NCBI GenBank assembly: GCA_001687465.1
Contig: LVLI01000006.1
Span: 1 to 64,000, forward strand
Origin: Halocafeteria seosinensis
Taxonomy: Eukaryota > Sar > Bigyra > Bicosoecida
Length of the DNA stretch: 64,000 bases
Reading direction: 5' to 3'
Positions 10,711-23,000 of the stretch are shown one piece after another. Under the pieces are notes generated by a model that was not told the origin of the DNA, made no database searches, and was given only the letters and a program-made list of their open reading frames with translations. The position numbers and the translations under genes are program-made. Each line of letters opens with the position of its first letter. The stretch's first letter is position 1.

Positions 10711-12626
10711 CTACTTGTTTTGAGCAGAAGCTTGCTTTGCCTTTTCGGAGGCTACGCGCTTGCGCCAGGACTCTGCATCTGTGTACTCTGGCTGTAGCTT
10801 CAGCGTCGTACTAAAGCACTCCTCCGAATTTGTCAAGTCCGCCAGGTAGTAGTAGCAAATGCCGAGGTTGTACCAGGTGACGTGGTGCTCACTGAAGTAT
10901 TTGATACTGTCTCGGAACATCGCCACTGCTTCGTTATAGCGCTTGAGCCCCATGAAAATGCGCCCAATTTCGAAAGGGATGTCTTTCTCTCGTTGCAGGG
11001 GATAAAAGTTATCATAAACGGCGAGCATATCTGCATAAATATCTGCTTTCTGCTTTTCGCTTGAATAAGGGGCTTTATCGAGCAGCACCTGCTTAAATTT
11101 GTAAAATACTTCACATTCCCACTGGGAAAGGCGGATCGTCGAGACGGCTAGCTTCACGGAGCAGCCGGGCGGAACAGGAGTTTCGTCTTTGATGCAACGC
11201 TGCAGATTGGAGAAATTCTCGGGGCCAAAGACTTCAAACACATCGGCCCATGTGAACCTTGTCTCCGGAAGATTTTCTTTTGGAATGCCATATACAAAAC
11301 TACCACACTTAAATCCTTCAGTGTATGGGGTCAATAGCGCCCATCCTCCATTATTCACCGTAAACGTCTTCACGGCGTGAAGGTTGACCATGCACGAGAA
11401 GGAGCCATGCATGGCAATGTGTGGGTTTCGTTCACCCCATAAATCTTCTTCCTTTGACATTGCTTTGTCTCCACACAGCACTACTGTTTTACCGTTACTA
11501 ATTTTGCAAAGTTTCGTGACCATTTCTAGCCCACCTATAGGGATAAGGAACGAGCAATCTTGCTTGGTCTCCACGTAGCGTTCTAGCAAGCTGAAGAAAC
11601 AAACGACGCCTTGGCATTCAAGTATAGCGAACAACATTTTCAAGTGCATTCGAACAAACCTTCTGATTATGTCGTTATCAATATCCTTCGGAGAGCAATC
11701 TTCGTAATGCCACTCGTACCTGCAATAACAGAGATGTGAGGAGTGCACCGACAAACCGGTAACTGTATTTGAATCCTTACCCCATTCTCTGAAGAATACT
11801 TGGGTCGTTGAGATTAGTTTCCTCTTGACTACTCTTTAACGTAATAAGTGCACGTTGCAATTGTAAGTTCTTTATCCGGAATGCATCTTGCCTTAGCGTA
11901 TCAAAAATGTAATTTGCCACCACTACCATCGGGGACTTCATTGTATTTTGATTTATTGTCTTCTTAGAATGAATCAAATACAGGGATTCCGTTTTCTCCA
12001 CATCTGCGCAAGATCGAGTAATATGAACCGTACAACTGATGTTTGTCAAGTTGCATACCAAAAACAGCGAAGTCCAAGACGCCAAGGTCAACAAGGGGTT
12101 TCAAGAGGTCCTGTTCCGACCAAACTTTAATGTTTTGATCAGAGATATCAGTAATGATGTATTTGAATGCCTGTAGGATACAAGTATGTAGGGATAGTTC
12201 TGAATTAACCGATATAACCTCAGGGCTACGTACCGGCTTGCTAACGCCAGAAGGAAAGAATTCAGCCATCGACAAAAGCTGCTTCACGATCAAATATGCC
12301 AACTTGGCGTGTCCTGCTCCAATCTCTACAATATGAATCGGTCTTTTGGAATCGGCCGAAGGAGAACTGCGGTGAAACGTGGAAGTATAAAATCAGAGTC
12401 AATCGTCCACGTGACAATTTACTACTTACTTAAGGAACCAGTCGCGCAAGAAACTCAAAATCAACTTGGCATAGCACTTTGCGATGAAACTATTGGAGGT
12501 AACGAAATGTGGTACAATCCCTCGGGTCCAAGCCTCCACTCCATGTTGCTCGTAAAACGCCCTTTGGAGGTCCCAAAGCATGCTATCTTTGAACGGTTTT
12601 CTTGATTCGAGCGTAAATGAAGCCAT
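10711..12626 (-). CDS. SAM-dependent methyltransferase-like protein with C-terminal TPR repeats
   Basis: Exons 12626-12430, 12342-12059, 12003-11781 and 11719-10711 give 570 residues. The N-terminus (LWDLQRAFYEQHG, TRGIVPHFVTSN) and the SAM-binding motif I VEIGAGHAKLAYLI (about residues 70-83) are followed by YIITDISDQNIKVW, GVLDFAVFD and SPMVVVANYIFDTLRQDAF. This layout matches a little-studied methyltransferase-like family found in bacteria and some eukaryotes. The last about 110 residues hold TPR-like helices (FEIGRIFMGLKRYNEAVAMF, WYNLGICYYYLADLTNSEEC). Substrate unknown. Introns are 56-87 nt. The strong phase agreement supports the model. The gene converges on the 9889 gene with three bases between the stops. 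Confidence 0.75.
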
Positions 12627-13254
12627 TTTGAAAAGTAACTAGTGCACTTATCCCAGTATCCTAGACCAATGCCGTGGCGTTTGAGACCCAAGAGGCTATA
12701 ATAAGAAGCCACGACGTACTATGGCAAGGCAGAAAGGAGTCTGTATCGCAGTTGTCTGGTTTCTCTCCCAGACGCCCTCTTCTCCTCACTGTGGTAAGCC
12801 AGCACTCGGTTCACTGCCAGTTCTACACAACTGACATGGATAAGTACCTCCTATAGTGTATCCTCTCAATCGGAACGGAAAAACGCACACTGCATAGGGA
12901 AGGGACTCGCGATATCTTCGAGGAGTGCGGAAAGCATCGTATGGGACAAGCTAAGTTGGTCTTGTGAAGTGCGGTGAGCTGTTTACCAAGCTGCCCAAAC
13001 CAACACGTGTTGGCTGCTAAGTGGATGTATTGAGAGGAATACTGAAGAGTGTGGAACGAGACGGTGTTGCTCTTCAAGTCAGAACTGGGAAAATCTGAGT
13101 ATAGCTTCGCCTACTGGGCGGTTTCCACCAGTTCTTCCGCGGAAAGGAATCTGAGAAGCACATCTTAGGGCATTATTGACTTTGCCGTTTCCGAATAGGA
13201 TAGACCTAACTCCCTGTTTATTCCTTGGCATTTACTGCCTATCACACTGCAAAT
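12627..13254. promoter_or_regulatory. Divergent intergenic region upstream of GDP-mannose pyrophosphorylase
   Basis: About 630 bp between two divergent starts. No frame longer than about 85 codons and no RNA gene is recognisable. It presumably carries both promoters and leaders. A TTCCGCGGAA palindrome at 13134-13143 is the only small symmetric element I noticed. Confidence 0.3.
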
Positions 13255-14524
13255 ATGAAAGCTCTAATTCTCGTGGGAGGATTCGGCACTCGTTTGCGTC
13301 CATTGACGCTGACGAAGCCCAAACCGCTGGTAGAATTCTGTAACAAGCCCATGGTCATGCACCAATTGGAAGCGTTAGCGAAGGTATGTGTGCTTGCAAC
13401 TCTTCCGAAATAATTGTCCCATAACCTAATGGCTTTGATTAGCTCAGGTAGGAGTAACAGAAGTGATACTTGCAGTAAACTATCAACCGCATGTCATGAA
13501 GGAAGGGCTGTCAGAAATTGAAGAGAAGGTAAGGAACATTGCTGGTATATGTAATTGCTTTTCCAACATAAATTGTCTTACTCTATGTGCAGTTAGGTAT
13601 TAAGATAACGTGCTCTCAAGAGGATGAACCTCTAGGAACAGGTAAGGGAATGGGGGACTCAACTGCCTCACCGTGAACGATGTCTCTTAAATTCTTTATG
13701 CAGCTGGACCGCTGAAATTGGCTGAGCATCACATTAACGATGGCGAACCATTCTTTGTTTTCAACAGTGACATCACCTGCGAGTATCCGCTTCAGAGATT
13801 CCTGGAATTCCACCGAAGCCATGGTCAGGAAGGTACTATAATGGTCACAAAGGTAGAAGAACCCTCAAAGTATGGTGTTGTTGTGCATGATGCACAAGGT
13901 AAAATTCAACATTTTGTGGAAAAGCCACAAACATGGGTGGGTAACCACGTCAATGCGGGGCTGTATATATTCAACCCCAGCATACTGAAGAGAATACCAA
14001 TGGAGCCGACGTCGATAGAAAAAGATATCTTCCCTACCATGGCCGACGAAGAGCAGCTCTTCGCAATGGAGCTTAAGGGGTACTGGATGGATATTGGTCA
14101 ACCAAAGGATTATGTAACGGGGATGTGCTACCATCTCAAGAGCTTGAGAACGGTTTCGCCTGAGTCGCTGAGCTCGAAGCCTTATGTGAAAGGGAATTGT
14201 ATCATTGATGACTCAGCTACGATTGGTAAGGATTGCATTATCGGTCCTGACGTCGTAATTGGCCCCAACGCGAAAATTGGCGACGGTGTTCGGATACAGC
14301 GCTCCACGCTACTAGCCAATGTACGTGTCGGGAGCCATACTTGGATCCAAGATTCTATTGTGGGATGGGACTCGGCTGTAGGAAACTGGTGTAGAGTAGA
14401 GGGTTCTGCAGTGTTAGGTGAGGATGTGTCCACTAAAGACGGCGTTGCCATCAATGGGGGTATCATTCTTCCTCACAAAGCAATCAAGGACTCCATTTAT
14501 GAGAGGGGGACCATTGTCATGTAG
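13255..14524 (+). CDS. GMPPB: Mannose-1-phosphate guanylyltransferase (GDP-mannose pyrophosphorylase, beta type)
   Basis: Exons 13255-13383, 13448-13528, 13593-13641 and 13704-14524 give 359 residues, the usual length for the catalytic subunit. It makes GDP-mannose from mannose-1-phosphate and GTP for N-glycans, GPI anchors and, in photosynthetic lineages, ascorbate and wall polymers. The N-terminus carries the sugar-nucleotide signature [13 protein letters not shown] and [17 protein letters not shown] and VEKPQ...VNAGLYIF follow in exon 4. The C-terminal third is a left-handed beta-helix made of hexapeptide repeats ([20 protein letters not shown]). The three introns are 62-64 nt. The C-terminus GTIVM is close to that of other eukaryotic enzymes. 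Confidence 0.96.
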
Positions 14525-14700
14525 GCGAGTGTTAAGATAAAAATTTAGACACCAAGGAGAAACTCCGGCTGTGCTATTTTGTTGCTTTTTTCTGCTTATA
14601 TTCTCATTCCCTTTCTAATCCATCATCTTACTCTGCTTGTTGCATAACCGATATGTTAAATAGCTCTTCTGTCTTCGGTAAGAAACGACGAAGTTGTGCC

Positions 14701-15017
14701 CTACTCCTCTTCCTTTACAGCTCCCTGCGTTTCGCTATTGTAGAGCTCTGTCGCACAGACGCAAATAAAAACACAATAAATATAGTGATAAAGTTTTGCG
14801 GCACAATACAATAAACATTTCTCATACCTGGCGCCATTTCTTTTCCATCTTGGTAAACCACTTGCCTAAATGCCCAAGTCGAGCGGCCAAAAGCTTCGCT
14901 CCTCTGCGGCTCCTTAAGAGTATTTCTTAGTGCATGTGTCGCTATGTTCACTTGTTGCAAGTAGTTAAGTCCTGCACGTCTCCATAGAGAGGAGAATCTG
15001 GTTGCTTGAGCTGACAT
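14701..15017 (-). CDS. ATP5F1E: Mitochondrial F1-ATP synthase subunit epsilon
   Basis: Two exons (15017-14828 and 14747-14701) give 78 residues; the eukaryotic epsilon subunit is usually 50-75. The family core is clear: FSSLWRRAGLNYLQQVNIATH with the conserved W-R-x-A-G-L-x-Y pattern, then LRNTLKEP. The protein stabilises the central stalk of F1 on the matrix side. The ATG at 15017 gives MSAQATRFSSLW; a frame open further upstream has no support. The intron is 80 nt (GTATGA donor). The short acidic tail (KEEE) comes from exon 2. It is convergent with the GDP-mannose pyrophosphorylase gene, 176 bp away. Confidence 0.88.
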
Positions 15018-15607
15018 TGCTGCTTGTATGTATATGTATATATCTCTGCGGTTCTTCCGAGAGCGAGCGACTTCTGTTCCTTCCAAGGAAGCTAGTCGGG
15101 ACGGTGACTTCTATTTCTTGTCTATCTATGTTTCTTCTTCTAAGGCAGTTCAATGTTGGTTGTGCTAGTTGATTGAATTCACTTAGATGGCACAATTTGC
15201 TGTACATGGTAGCGTGTTCGTTTGAGTTCACAGGAGCTCTTACCCCCTGGATAAATACAAAAAGAGAAGGGTAAACACCTTCCCTTGTCCTTCCCCTGTT
15301 TTGCAGACCATGGGGGTGGTCCGCGTTTTCCGCACGCTCACAGGAGCCAGGAAAGTTTGTGCGATTTCGTAAAAAGACTTCAACGTCGGACTCGCAGACG
15401 AAATCCAGGGTGGTTATAGTTCCCAACTATGCTGCTACGTATACATACTACAAGGCTAAGAGCACATACCATTCATCTGTTTGACATAAATAGTTTATCA
15501 ATATTGTATGGTGGAAATGAACGCTGAGTAAGACAGAAATGGAGACGGACAGATTGTCCTCAGCTATCTGGTTCGAAGAGAACGAGTAAGATCAGGAAAA
15601 ATTAAAA
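15018..15607. promoter_or_regulatory. Divergent intergenic region, F1 epsilon and AMPK gamma
   Basis: Some 590 bp between divergent starts. Open frames here on the minus strand are continuations of the epsilon exon frame and lack any family resemblance. A short TATG/TATA-rich stretch lies at 15026-15044, in the presumed leader of the epsilon gene. Confidence 0.3.
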
Positions 15608-16940
15608 ATGGCAAACGACGAAGACCTACCGCAACAGGCCGACGATGGATCAAAGAGGGGCAGTGCCATTCAACGGTTTCTTTCTGATTGGCAGTGTCAC
15701 GATCTGATACCGGAAAGTACCAAAGTGCTGGTATTCGACGTTGATATTCCAATGCAGTTAGCTTTCTACGCCTTCGTGGAGCACGGTAAGTGGTAAAGAA
15801 GAATATGTGCTACGAATTACTATGCTTATCGTATCTCTCTTTGATTTGGATCCGTCTACAGGAGTATTTGCGGCCCCATTATGGGATAGCCTGAATGGGA
15901 AGTTCGCAGGAATGCTTACAACCTCTGACTTTATCTGTCTGATATACTTCTTCCGATTGCACGGGAACGCTGTTGAAGCGCTGGCCACACTGTCAATCCG
16001 TACTTGGCATAATACAGTGAATTCGGCGGTTGATAGCGAAAGTAAGAGCAACTTATCAGAGGCAGATCAAGCGATTGTCAGGAGTTTTCGAGACAGAGCA
16101 GGTTCGTTTTGTTTTTTTGATGCTCATTGCACGTCTACTCATGTCTTAACTTGCATTTGTGGTTGCCCCAGGTATAAATGTGCCCGTTTCTGTGAGTGGT
16201 GAAGATTCATTGCTGCTTGCTTGTAAACTATTGTCAAAATATCAGTTACATCGACTCCCGGTACTGGATCCCGAAGCAAGCATGGTTATCGGTGTACTTA
16301 CTCACAAAGCGGTGATTCAGCATATTGTCGAGCATTTTGTGGATGATACGGCTTTGTATAAGATGTCTCCCGTCGAGGCTGGAGTTGGAACCTTCTCTTG
16401 CGTTCAAACTATAACATATCAAACTAAATTGGCTGATGTACTTGAGAAACTAGCACGGCAAAACGTATCTGCCGTTCCAATTATCGATAAAGATGGTGTA
16501 GTTGTTGATATATACACTCGGGAGGATGTTATGGTAGGTTTCATGCAATTTTTCTCTTCTGAATCGTACGGAACCGACGATTGGAGTTCATCTCGCAGTT
16601 TCTCGCTACTGATACGGAACTGGAGGGTCTAGAGCAGCAAGTATCCGAGGCAAAGAAAATACAAGGCAACATAACAGATGGGAGAACGGAGCTTGTAACA
16701 TGCTTCAGTGACGAACCGCTTCGAGATATTATAATGTCATTCGGAAGGACGGGGGTAAGTGCGTCGGTGACCACAATATGGAACTAAAACTAAGTGACTG
16801 TTAGCGTATTTGGTACACAGGTGCAACGGATGGTCTGTACTGATGAGAAGGGCAGATGCAACGGTATGATATCCCTCTCTGATATATTCCCGTTCTTTCT
16901 GAAACGAGCATCGGAGGAGGTGGACGTGACGATGTCGTAA
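15608..16940 (+). CDS. SNF4: AMPK/SnRK1 gamma subunit (SNF4-like, CBS-domain protein)
   Basis: Five exons (15608-15785, 15862-16101, 16172-16533, 16599-16754, 16821-16940) encode 351 residues, close to yeast SNF4 and animal gamma. The order is that of a four-CBS protein: KVLVFDVDIPMQLAFYAFVEHGVFAAPLWD, then FAGMLTTSDFICL, SLLLACKLLSKYQLHRLPVLD, VIGVLTHKAVIQHI, ADVLEKLARQNVSAVPIID and GMISLSDIFPFFL. Gamma binds AMP/ATP in these sites and controls the kinase complex that senses energy. There is no N-terminal carbohydrate-binding module, so this is the canonical gamma form and not the plant beta-gamma fusion. All four introns are 65-76 nt. Confidence 0.92.
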
Positions 16941-18781
16941 TGGCTCGATTTTCCCATCGGCCAGTCCTGTCTCCACACTCTTGCAACCCCTCAAGTTCGC
17001 TAGCAGATCTTCACTTTCTCTACTGATATCCTAACAGATGGACAAGCTTGGAGCTTATAATCCTGATCAAGGTAGCCGAGCAGCTCTGCAGGCAAGCATT
17101 GAGATCTCTCATACATGAAGAGATCGGTAGCAGTTACAGAGTGAAATTGTTTTGCCCGGATGGTTGCATGCGCAGAGAACAACAACTCCCAAGGAATGCA
17201 TAGTCCCTTCAAGGACTCCCTTTGGTGTCTCCTTTCCTCCGTTGGGCACATCCGAGGGCAGAGCTGACGACGGGAGTCGGTCACGGGACAGAGGGAGTGA
17301 CCCCTAAACGACTCCCCTGGTTGTTGTTGTCTGTTGCGCCATTTTCGAGTTGATTTGTGTCTACAAAAATTGAATATACCCTATTGCGTACAAAGTATCT
17401 CGTACTTGTGCCCATTGGTAGGATTTGTGATACTACGTAACCGCCCCAAATTGGGCCCCCAATCACCAAATTCGCAAGGACCGCTCTCCGCTTACACAAA
17501 CCATACTACAAAGCCATATGTACGATGGCAAGCGTTTCGTTGCCTCCATAGAGTCGCGTTCATTACGTGCTTCTGTACAATTATTCTTGCCTTGCTGGCG
17601 ATGACCGCCACTTGTGTTGGCACCATGTTCGCGGGAAACGCTCTGAATGTGGGCTAGGACTATTTAATGCCAGGGGATTAAGAGAAATACCGTTGCTCTC
17701 ACTCAATTCGTGTCGTATTGTTTGTTCTATTGTATATTGTTGCTCCTTTCGTGTACCGGATGCTTTGATAGCTTTTACTTGTGTACGGGTATAACCAAGG
17801 AGTAAGACGTTTGCTGACTTTCCGCCAGCTGTTCCCGCGTAGCACATGGGGGTGGTCATGACTACAGTACTGGCCACTGTATTTGCGGTTTAGGGTGCAT
17901 ACCTGGGATTCGGTTTGCTCCGGCTTTGAAGACCGTGATGCTTTTCCTTTGCGTTCGGTTACAAGCTTTGTCCACTACCATATCCTAGTCCAGGTTGTCC
18001 TTGCCTCATCGCCTCATCCAAGTTTTACCACCATCCCACGACCAATGGCTGAGCAACCCTGAACCGGAGTTGGGTATTGTTGTCGGATGTGATCCAGATG
18101 AACCGAACGTGCGCTTTTGGTAGCAAGGCCTCCTGGTCAATGGCTGCATTCTGCGTTTCCTCCTTCGATTCTACATTTCGCACAAATGCAAGGATGGCGA
18201 GGGACCAATACCGTGCGCCAACGAGGCATAAAATGCGCCACCAGCCTGCAAAGATCCGTCAGAATGAAAGTCAATGCAAGTGATGAAGCTCATTGTGTGC
18301 AACCAGTCTCCAAAGATATCGAGAAAAGCCTTCATTAATCCCAGTAGCGCGGATTCAGCAGCAAGATACTAGAGACATCACCCGCCAAATTGCAATGTTC
18401 TGTACTCCCTCCTAATACAGCCACAATAACAGCTTTTTCACGTTTCCTTTTATAGGCGCTAAACGCGAAGAAGTCATTCATGACAGCAACAAACACAATC
18501 ATTACACGCGCGCCATTTAGTTTGCCTTTCTCACTTCCTCTCCGAATTTCTTAAGTACCAGGTAGGTCACTGAGATTCGAGTCTTTGTGAACCTCGGAGT
18601 GGTCGAAGATTCCGCAGTGCCAGTGGATTCCCAAAGTAGTGGCGTCCATACTGCGATTTGTCGTCAGCAGCAGAGCATATTGCGTCAAACCTTGCGAAGC
18701 AGGATATTCAGGCTGATTTTTTTTCTGTAAACTACGTGTTGAGCAGGTGAAAGTGCTTCCCTGAGGGTCTACGGCAGGAAG
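16941..18781. other. Largest noncoding gap of the window
   Basis: About 1.84 kb without a recognisable gene. I checked for tRNA box motifs and spliceosomal snRNA hallmarks and saw none. A minus-strand frame at 17581-17877 matches nothing known. The stretch 17610-17880 has an LTR-like flavour (TATTTAAT followed by T-rich R/U5-like sequence) but no paired copy or primer-binding site, so I do not call it. The last few hundred bases presumably include the promoter of the P-type ATPase. Confidence 0.35.
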
Positions 18782-21700
18782 ATGTCATCACACGCTCCTC
18801 AGGACTCCTTAACGGGAGCAATTGTTAGCGGTGAAATTGCTCGTGTCTGGCGGGATGAACCGGAGGAAGACCCCGAATATGAACGTCAGCGTCATCGTTC
18901 CCGTAACTACTCCAAGGCGGTCTCCACCATTCAGGTAAGTTTGCCGACCGGAAAATCCGGCACTGCTGTCGGCTGGCCGCTCTCTCTTTTGTGCCCCTGG
19001 CTTCCCCCTGTGTCAGGAACGGAGGCTTTTTTGTTGGTGAATGTTACATGCTGCACTCGCACTTCCAACTGCGTTGCATAATTTTTACTGCAGGAACATT
19101 TGGAAGAAGCCATCGAATTGGAAAAGGAGCTGACGTCACGCGACATTCAGAGTTCCGCGAAGCAACTTATGCAAGAATATCCCACTGATCCTCAACAAGG
19201 GCTCACTTCCGGCGAAGCGGCGGAGAGACTGGCGCGTGATGGACCGAACGAATTGGAGAAGGATGAAAATGTTCCCATATGGAAAATTTTCATCATGCAA
19301 TTCATGAATTTCCTAATTCTTCTCCTGCTGGGAGCTTGTATTGCCTCCTTTGCCTTAGAAGAAATCGCGGAAGGTGTCGCTATCATAGTGATCGTTGTGC
19401 TGAACGCGTGTATCGCGACATGGACTGAGAAATCTGCTTCCAACGCATTGGCTGCTTTAGCAAGCCTTTCTCAGCCCTCAGCAGAAGTGATCCGGGACGG
19501 CCAAACAAAGCATATCAGAACTTCGGAAGTTGTTAAAGGGGACATTGTTAACCTTTATACCGGTGATGTCGTTCCTGCGGACTGTTTGCTGCTTTCCAGT
19601 GCAGATCTTAAGGTGAACGAAATGCCCTTGACTGGTGAAGCTGCCGATGTCTCGAAGAATTACCAGCATTCCTCTGGATCTGATACACTGACGCCACCTA
19701 ACCGGGTGTTCTCAAGCACGACGGTTACCGCTGGTAGCGCTAAAGGCTTGGTAATCGCCATCGGCATGGATACGCGTGTAGGAGAAATTGCCAAGCGCTT
19801 AGCTGGTGGAAGCGAGGAGGAAGGTGGCCCGAAAGTGAATTGCCTAGGAGTTAAAGAGCGCAAGCAAACGCCTTTACAAGTCAAGCTACACAAAATGGGT
19901 CTTGTGATTGCCATGCTTGCTGGAATAGCATGCGTCTCAGTATTAGCAATTGGTATCGGGCGAGACTTCCAAGACCCTGAGCATCCCGACCAATCCGTTG
20001 CAGTCGCTATGGTGTTGATAGCGGTAGCATTGGGAGTGTCTGCGATCCCCGAAGGTCTTCCACTGTGTGTTACGATCGCTCTCGCTTGGGGCACGCGGGA
20101 CATGGCTCAGCGATGGAATGCTTTAGTGCGCAATCTACCCGCTGTAGAGACTTTAGGTTCTGCTAATGTTATCTGTTCTGATAAGACAGGTACCCTCACC
20201 CAGGGTAAAATGACTGCGCTCAAAATGTACGCACTAGATGGAGAAGATAACGATTCTGAACGGGAAGTTAGCATTACTACCGGAGGATTGATGCCAGTCG
20301 GAGAGTTCCTTGAGGATGGTAAGAACATTATGGATGGCAAAGGTGATCCACAGTTCAAGGGGATATTGGAGTCGGCAATTCTTAACAGTACTGCTCACGT
20401 GAAACTGCAAGAAGACCCACGCAACTCAGAAAGTACTCGCTCCCTCACGGAAGAAGAAATGTCTATGCCGCGTGAGGACTTCCGCCAATTTGCGATCAAA
20501 TCCTTGTGGACGGGAGAGGGCAACAACTCAGAGATTCCCCTCGTAGTGGCGGCGATGAAGAGTGGGCTATTTAAACCTAAGGAAGATAATCGTTACCCCT
20601 CTGTTGGTTGGAGAGCTTGCCAGAAAGAGGGTCCTGAGATTCCTTTCAGTTCGTCGCGAAAGATGATGGCTAGTGTTGTGCACACCGATGATGAGTTTTT
20701 AGGGAGTATACCTCTACCTGAAGGGACCAAGTATTGTGTACTGGTCAAAGGTGCACCGAATTACGTGGTAAAGAAGTGCACTAATGCTTTGTATCGTGAC
20801 TGCAAATTCGGCAAAATGGATGAGAGTCGGCAGAATCAAGTGGTCGAAGCTGTCGATGAGCTGTCGTCTCAGGCGCTTCGTGTTCTGGCTTTTGCCATTA
20901 AACCGTTGAAAGAACTTCCTTACGACCCTGAAGACTCCAACATTGACGCTGAAGATAAATTTAACATGCTGGTTAAGGATCTCGTATTCACCGGTCTCAT
21001 GGCCTCGATAGACCCTCCTCGCGAGGGTGTTTCGGACTCTATTAACGTCGCCAGACATGCAGGGGTGAGAACAGTTATGATTACTGGTGATTATCTGAAA
21101 ACTGCTGCAGCAATTGGCCGGAACATCGAGCTCATAACGGTCAATGACGATCCGGAACAAGTGGCCGTTGACTGTCAAAGTCTTCGCCCACATGCAGATG
21201 GCTCGTACCTACCAGATAAGGATATTGATGAAATTACTTCTCGGGTGGTAGTCTTTGCGCGTGCTCAGCCAGAAGACAAGTTACAGATAGTAAACTCTTT
21301 GCAGCGTCAAGGCCATGTTGTGGGAATGACAGGCGATGGAGTTAACGATGCCCCTGCTTTAAATGAGGCGGACATTGGAGTTGCCATGGGCATCGCCGGG
21401 ACCGAAGTAGCGAAGGGAGCTAGTGACATGATTCTTTTGGACGACAACTTTAACACTATTGTATCCGCGGTCCGGAAAGGACGTCAAATCTATACAAACA
21501 TTCAGAAGTTTGTGACCTATCTATTAGGTACGAACCTCTCACAAGTCTTCATTATCTTAACTGCTGTGATTGTGGGTACGCCAGTCCCATTGGGTCCTCT
21601 CGGTGTGCTCTTCTTAAACTTGGCAATCGATGGTGTCCCCGCTATGTCTCTATCTGTTCAGCCCGAGGACGAGGGTATCATGGAAATGAAGCCACGGCCG

Positions 21701-22495
21701 AAGACGCAACCGCTTATTTTGAACCGCATGTGGATCAAAGTTCTGGGTCATGCTATTTCGACTGCGCTGTTTACACTTATTTCATACAGTGTCGGAATGG
21801 AATGGTTTATCGGGGAAACCTTTGCAGAAGACATGTTTGTCGACGGTGACACCCCCATTAACCGGTGCGAAGTGCGGCGAGAGGATGGATCTACTGATAT
21901 TGTCATTGGTGATGACTGCGTGGGCAGAGGCCTTTCCTTTGCTCGTACGATGGCGTTTATTACCATTGTGTACGGGGAAGTGCTGCGTGGTCTGACCGTA
22001 CGGACTCACCTTGGCATCTGGCACAAGCCTCTCAGCAATAAAATGTTGCTCTATGCCATCCTCATTAGTGCCGGTTTGTCTACTTGTTTGATTCTAATTC
22101 CTGGTTTCCGGGACCTGTTCGGATTTGAGGGTACTGACTTACCCTGGTGGGCATGGCTTTTCTCTCTGGCTTTGATGTTCATAACTGTCATCAATGACGA
22201 ACTAATTAAATTTTGGCTGCGGTCGAGTGATGAGCGACAAGCCGAGCGGGAAGAAATGCGCGACTTTTTCAATGAGGTTCTCCAAGAAATGAGACAGATG
22301 CGTCATCACATGTATGACATGGAGTCTAAGCTGCAGCTTCGCAACGACAAACCCCATCGACGTGCCGAGATCCAGGAGTCTGTTGAACTAGCATTGCGGA
22401 AGCAAGGGATAACGAAAGAGAATGTGCTTAGAGATGGAAGCAGTGGCGCCGCAGCTGACACTGAAGATGTTAACGTCACTGCCAGCCGCACATAG
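18782..22495 (+). CDS. P-type (P2) cation-transporting ATPase
   Basis: Two exons (18782-18934, 19094-22495) give 1184 residues. The phosphorylation motif SDKTGTLT is near residue 413, the nucleotide-binding KGAPN near 550, and the hinge TGDGVNDAPAL near 798. M4 carries AIPEGLP and M6 carries LAIDGVPA, which places it in the P2 branch (Ca2+ or Na+ pumps) and away from heavy-metal, H+ and lipid-flippase branches. In M5 the position of the SERCA glutamate reads NLSQVF, so one classical Ca2+ ligand is Gln here; Na+ transport or altered Ca2+ stoichiometry is possible. The C-terminus is cytosolic with a coiled-coil-like stretch (EVLQEMRQMRHHMYDMESKLQ). Exon 1 encodes a polar N-terminal tail. Confidence 0.93.
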
Positions 22496-23000
22496 ATGTT
22501 GCTTCCTGAGTGGCTGCACTTGTTACGTGGTTGGCAACAATATACACCACTTTCTGTTTCACGAAACCAATAAACATCCCATTGCACTCATGTTTGTATT
22601 ACTGGATATAGGTTTAAAACTCCGAGGGTAATTTCGCGGGTCAATCGCCAGTCTTTGCTTAGTGTCACCTGAGTGGACTTCTCAGGCATCAATACGACGT
22701 ATGCATCATCCAAATTAACAGTTGCCCTTCTTGGATTGTTAATGACATTTCATAGTATGATAAACAACATTGAAACTTCTTAGGTGCCCGTCTCTTCATG
22801 TATATGGGTGCATGTATAACTACAGCACTTGTGGTACCTTCCTTCTAAACCACTCGCCACCGCAACAGATCCACCCGGTTACTTGTTGACGGTGTGGACA
22901 TTAACCAGTGGGATCGACTGATTGCGTATTTGTGGTTCATTCGTCGTTTAAGAGTATATCCTTTGTATAAATCACATAGAGAGACGCCGGCTAAGCAACC
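22496..23000. other. Intergenic region between ATPase and J-protein
   Basis: Same-direction spacer of about 500 bp: 3' untranslated sequence of the ATPase and leader of the next gene. A possible AATAAA signal lies at 22569-22574. No frame or RNA gene is recognised. Confidence 0.3.

Noticed and set aside
14965-15426. 153-codon minus-strand frame upstream of F1 epsilon
   Set aside because: Overlaps the epsilon start in another frame and has no recognisable domain.
17300-17880. LTR-like segment with TATTTAAT and T-rich downstream sequence
   Set aside because: No second copy, no primer-binding site and no gag/pol frames; composition alone is not enough.
18565-18590. GATTCGAGTC, similar to a tRNA B box
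   Set aside because: No matching A box, acceptor stem or anticodon arm nearby.
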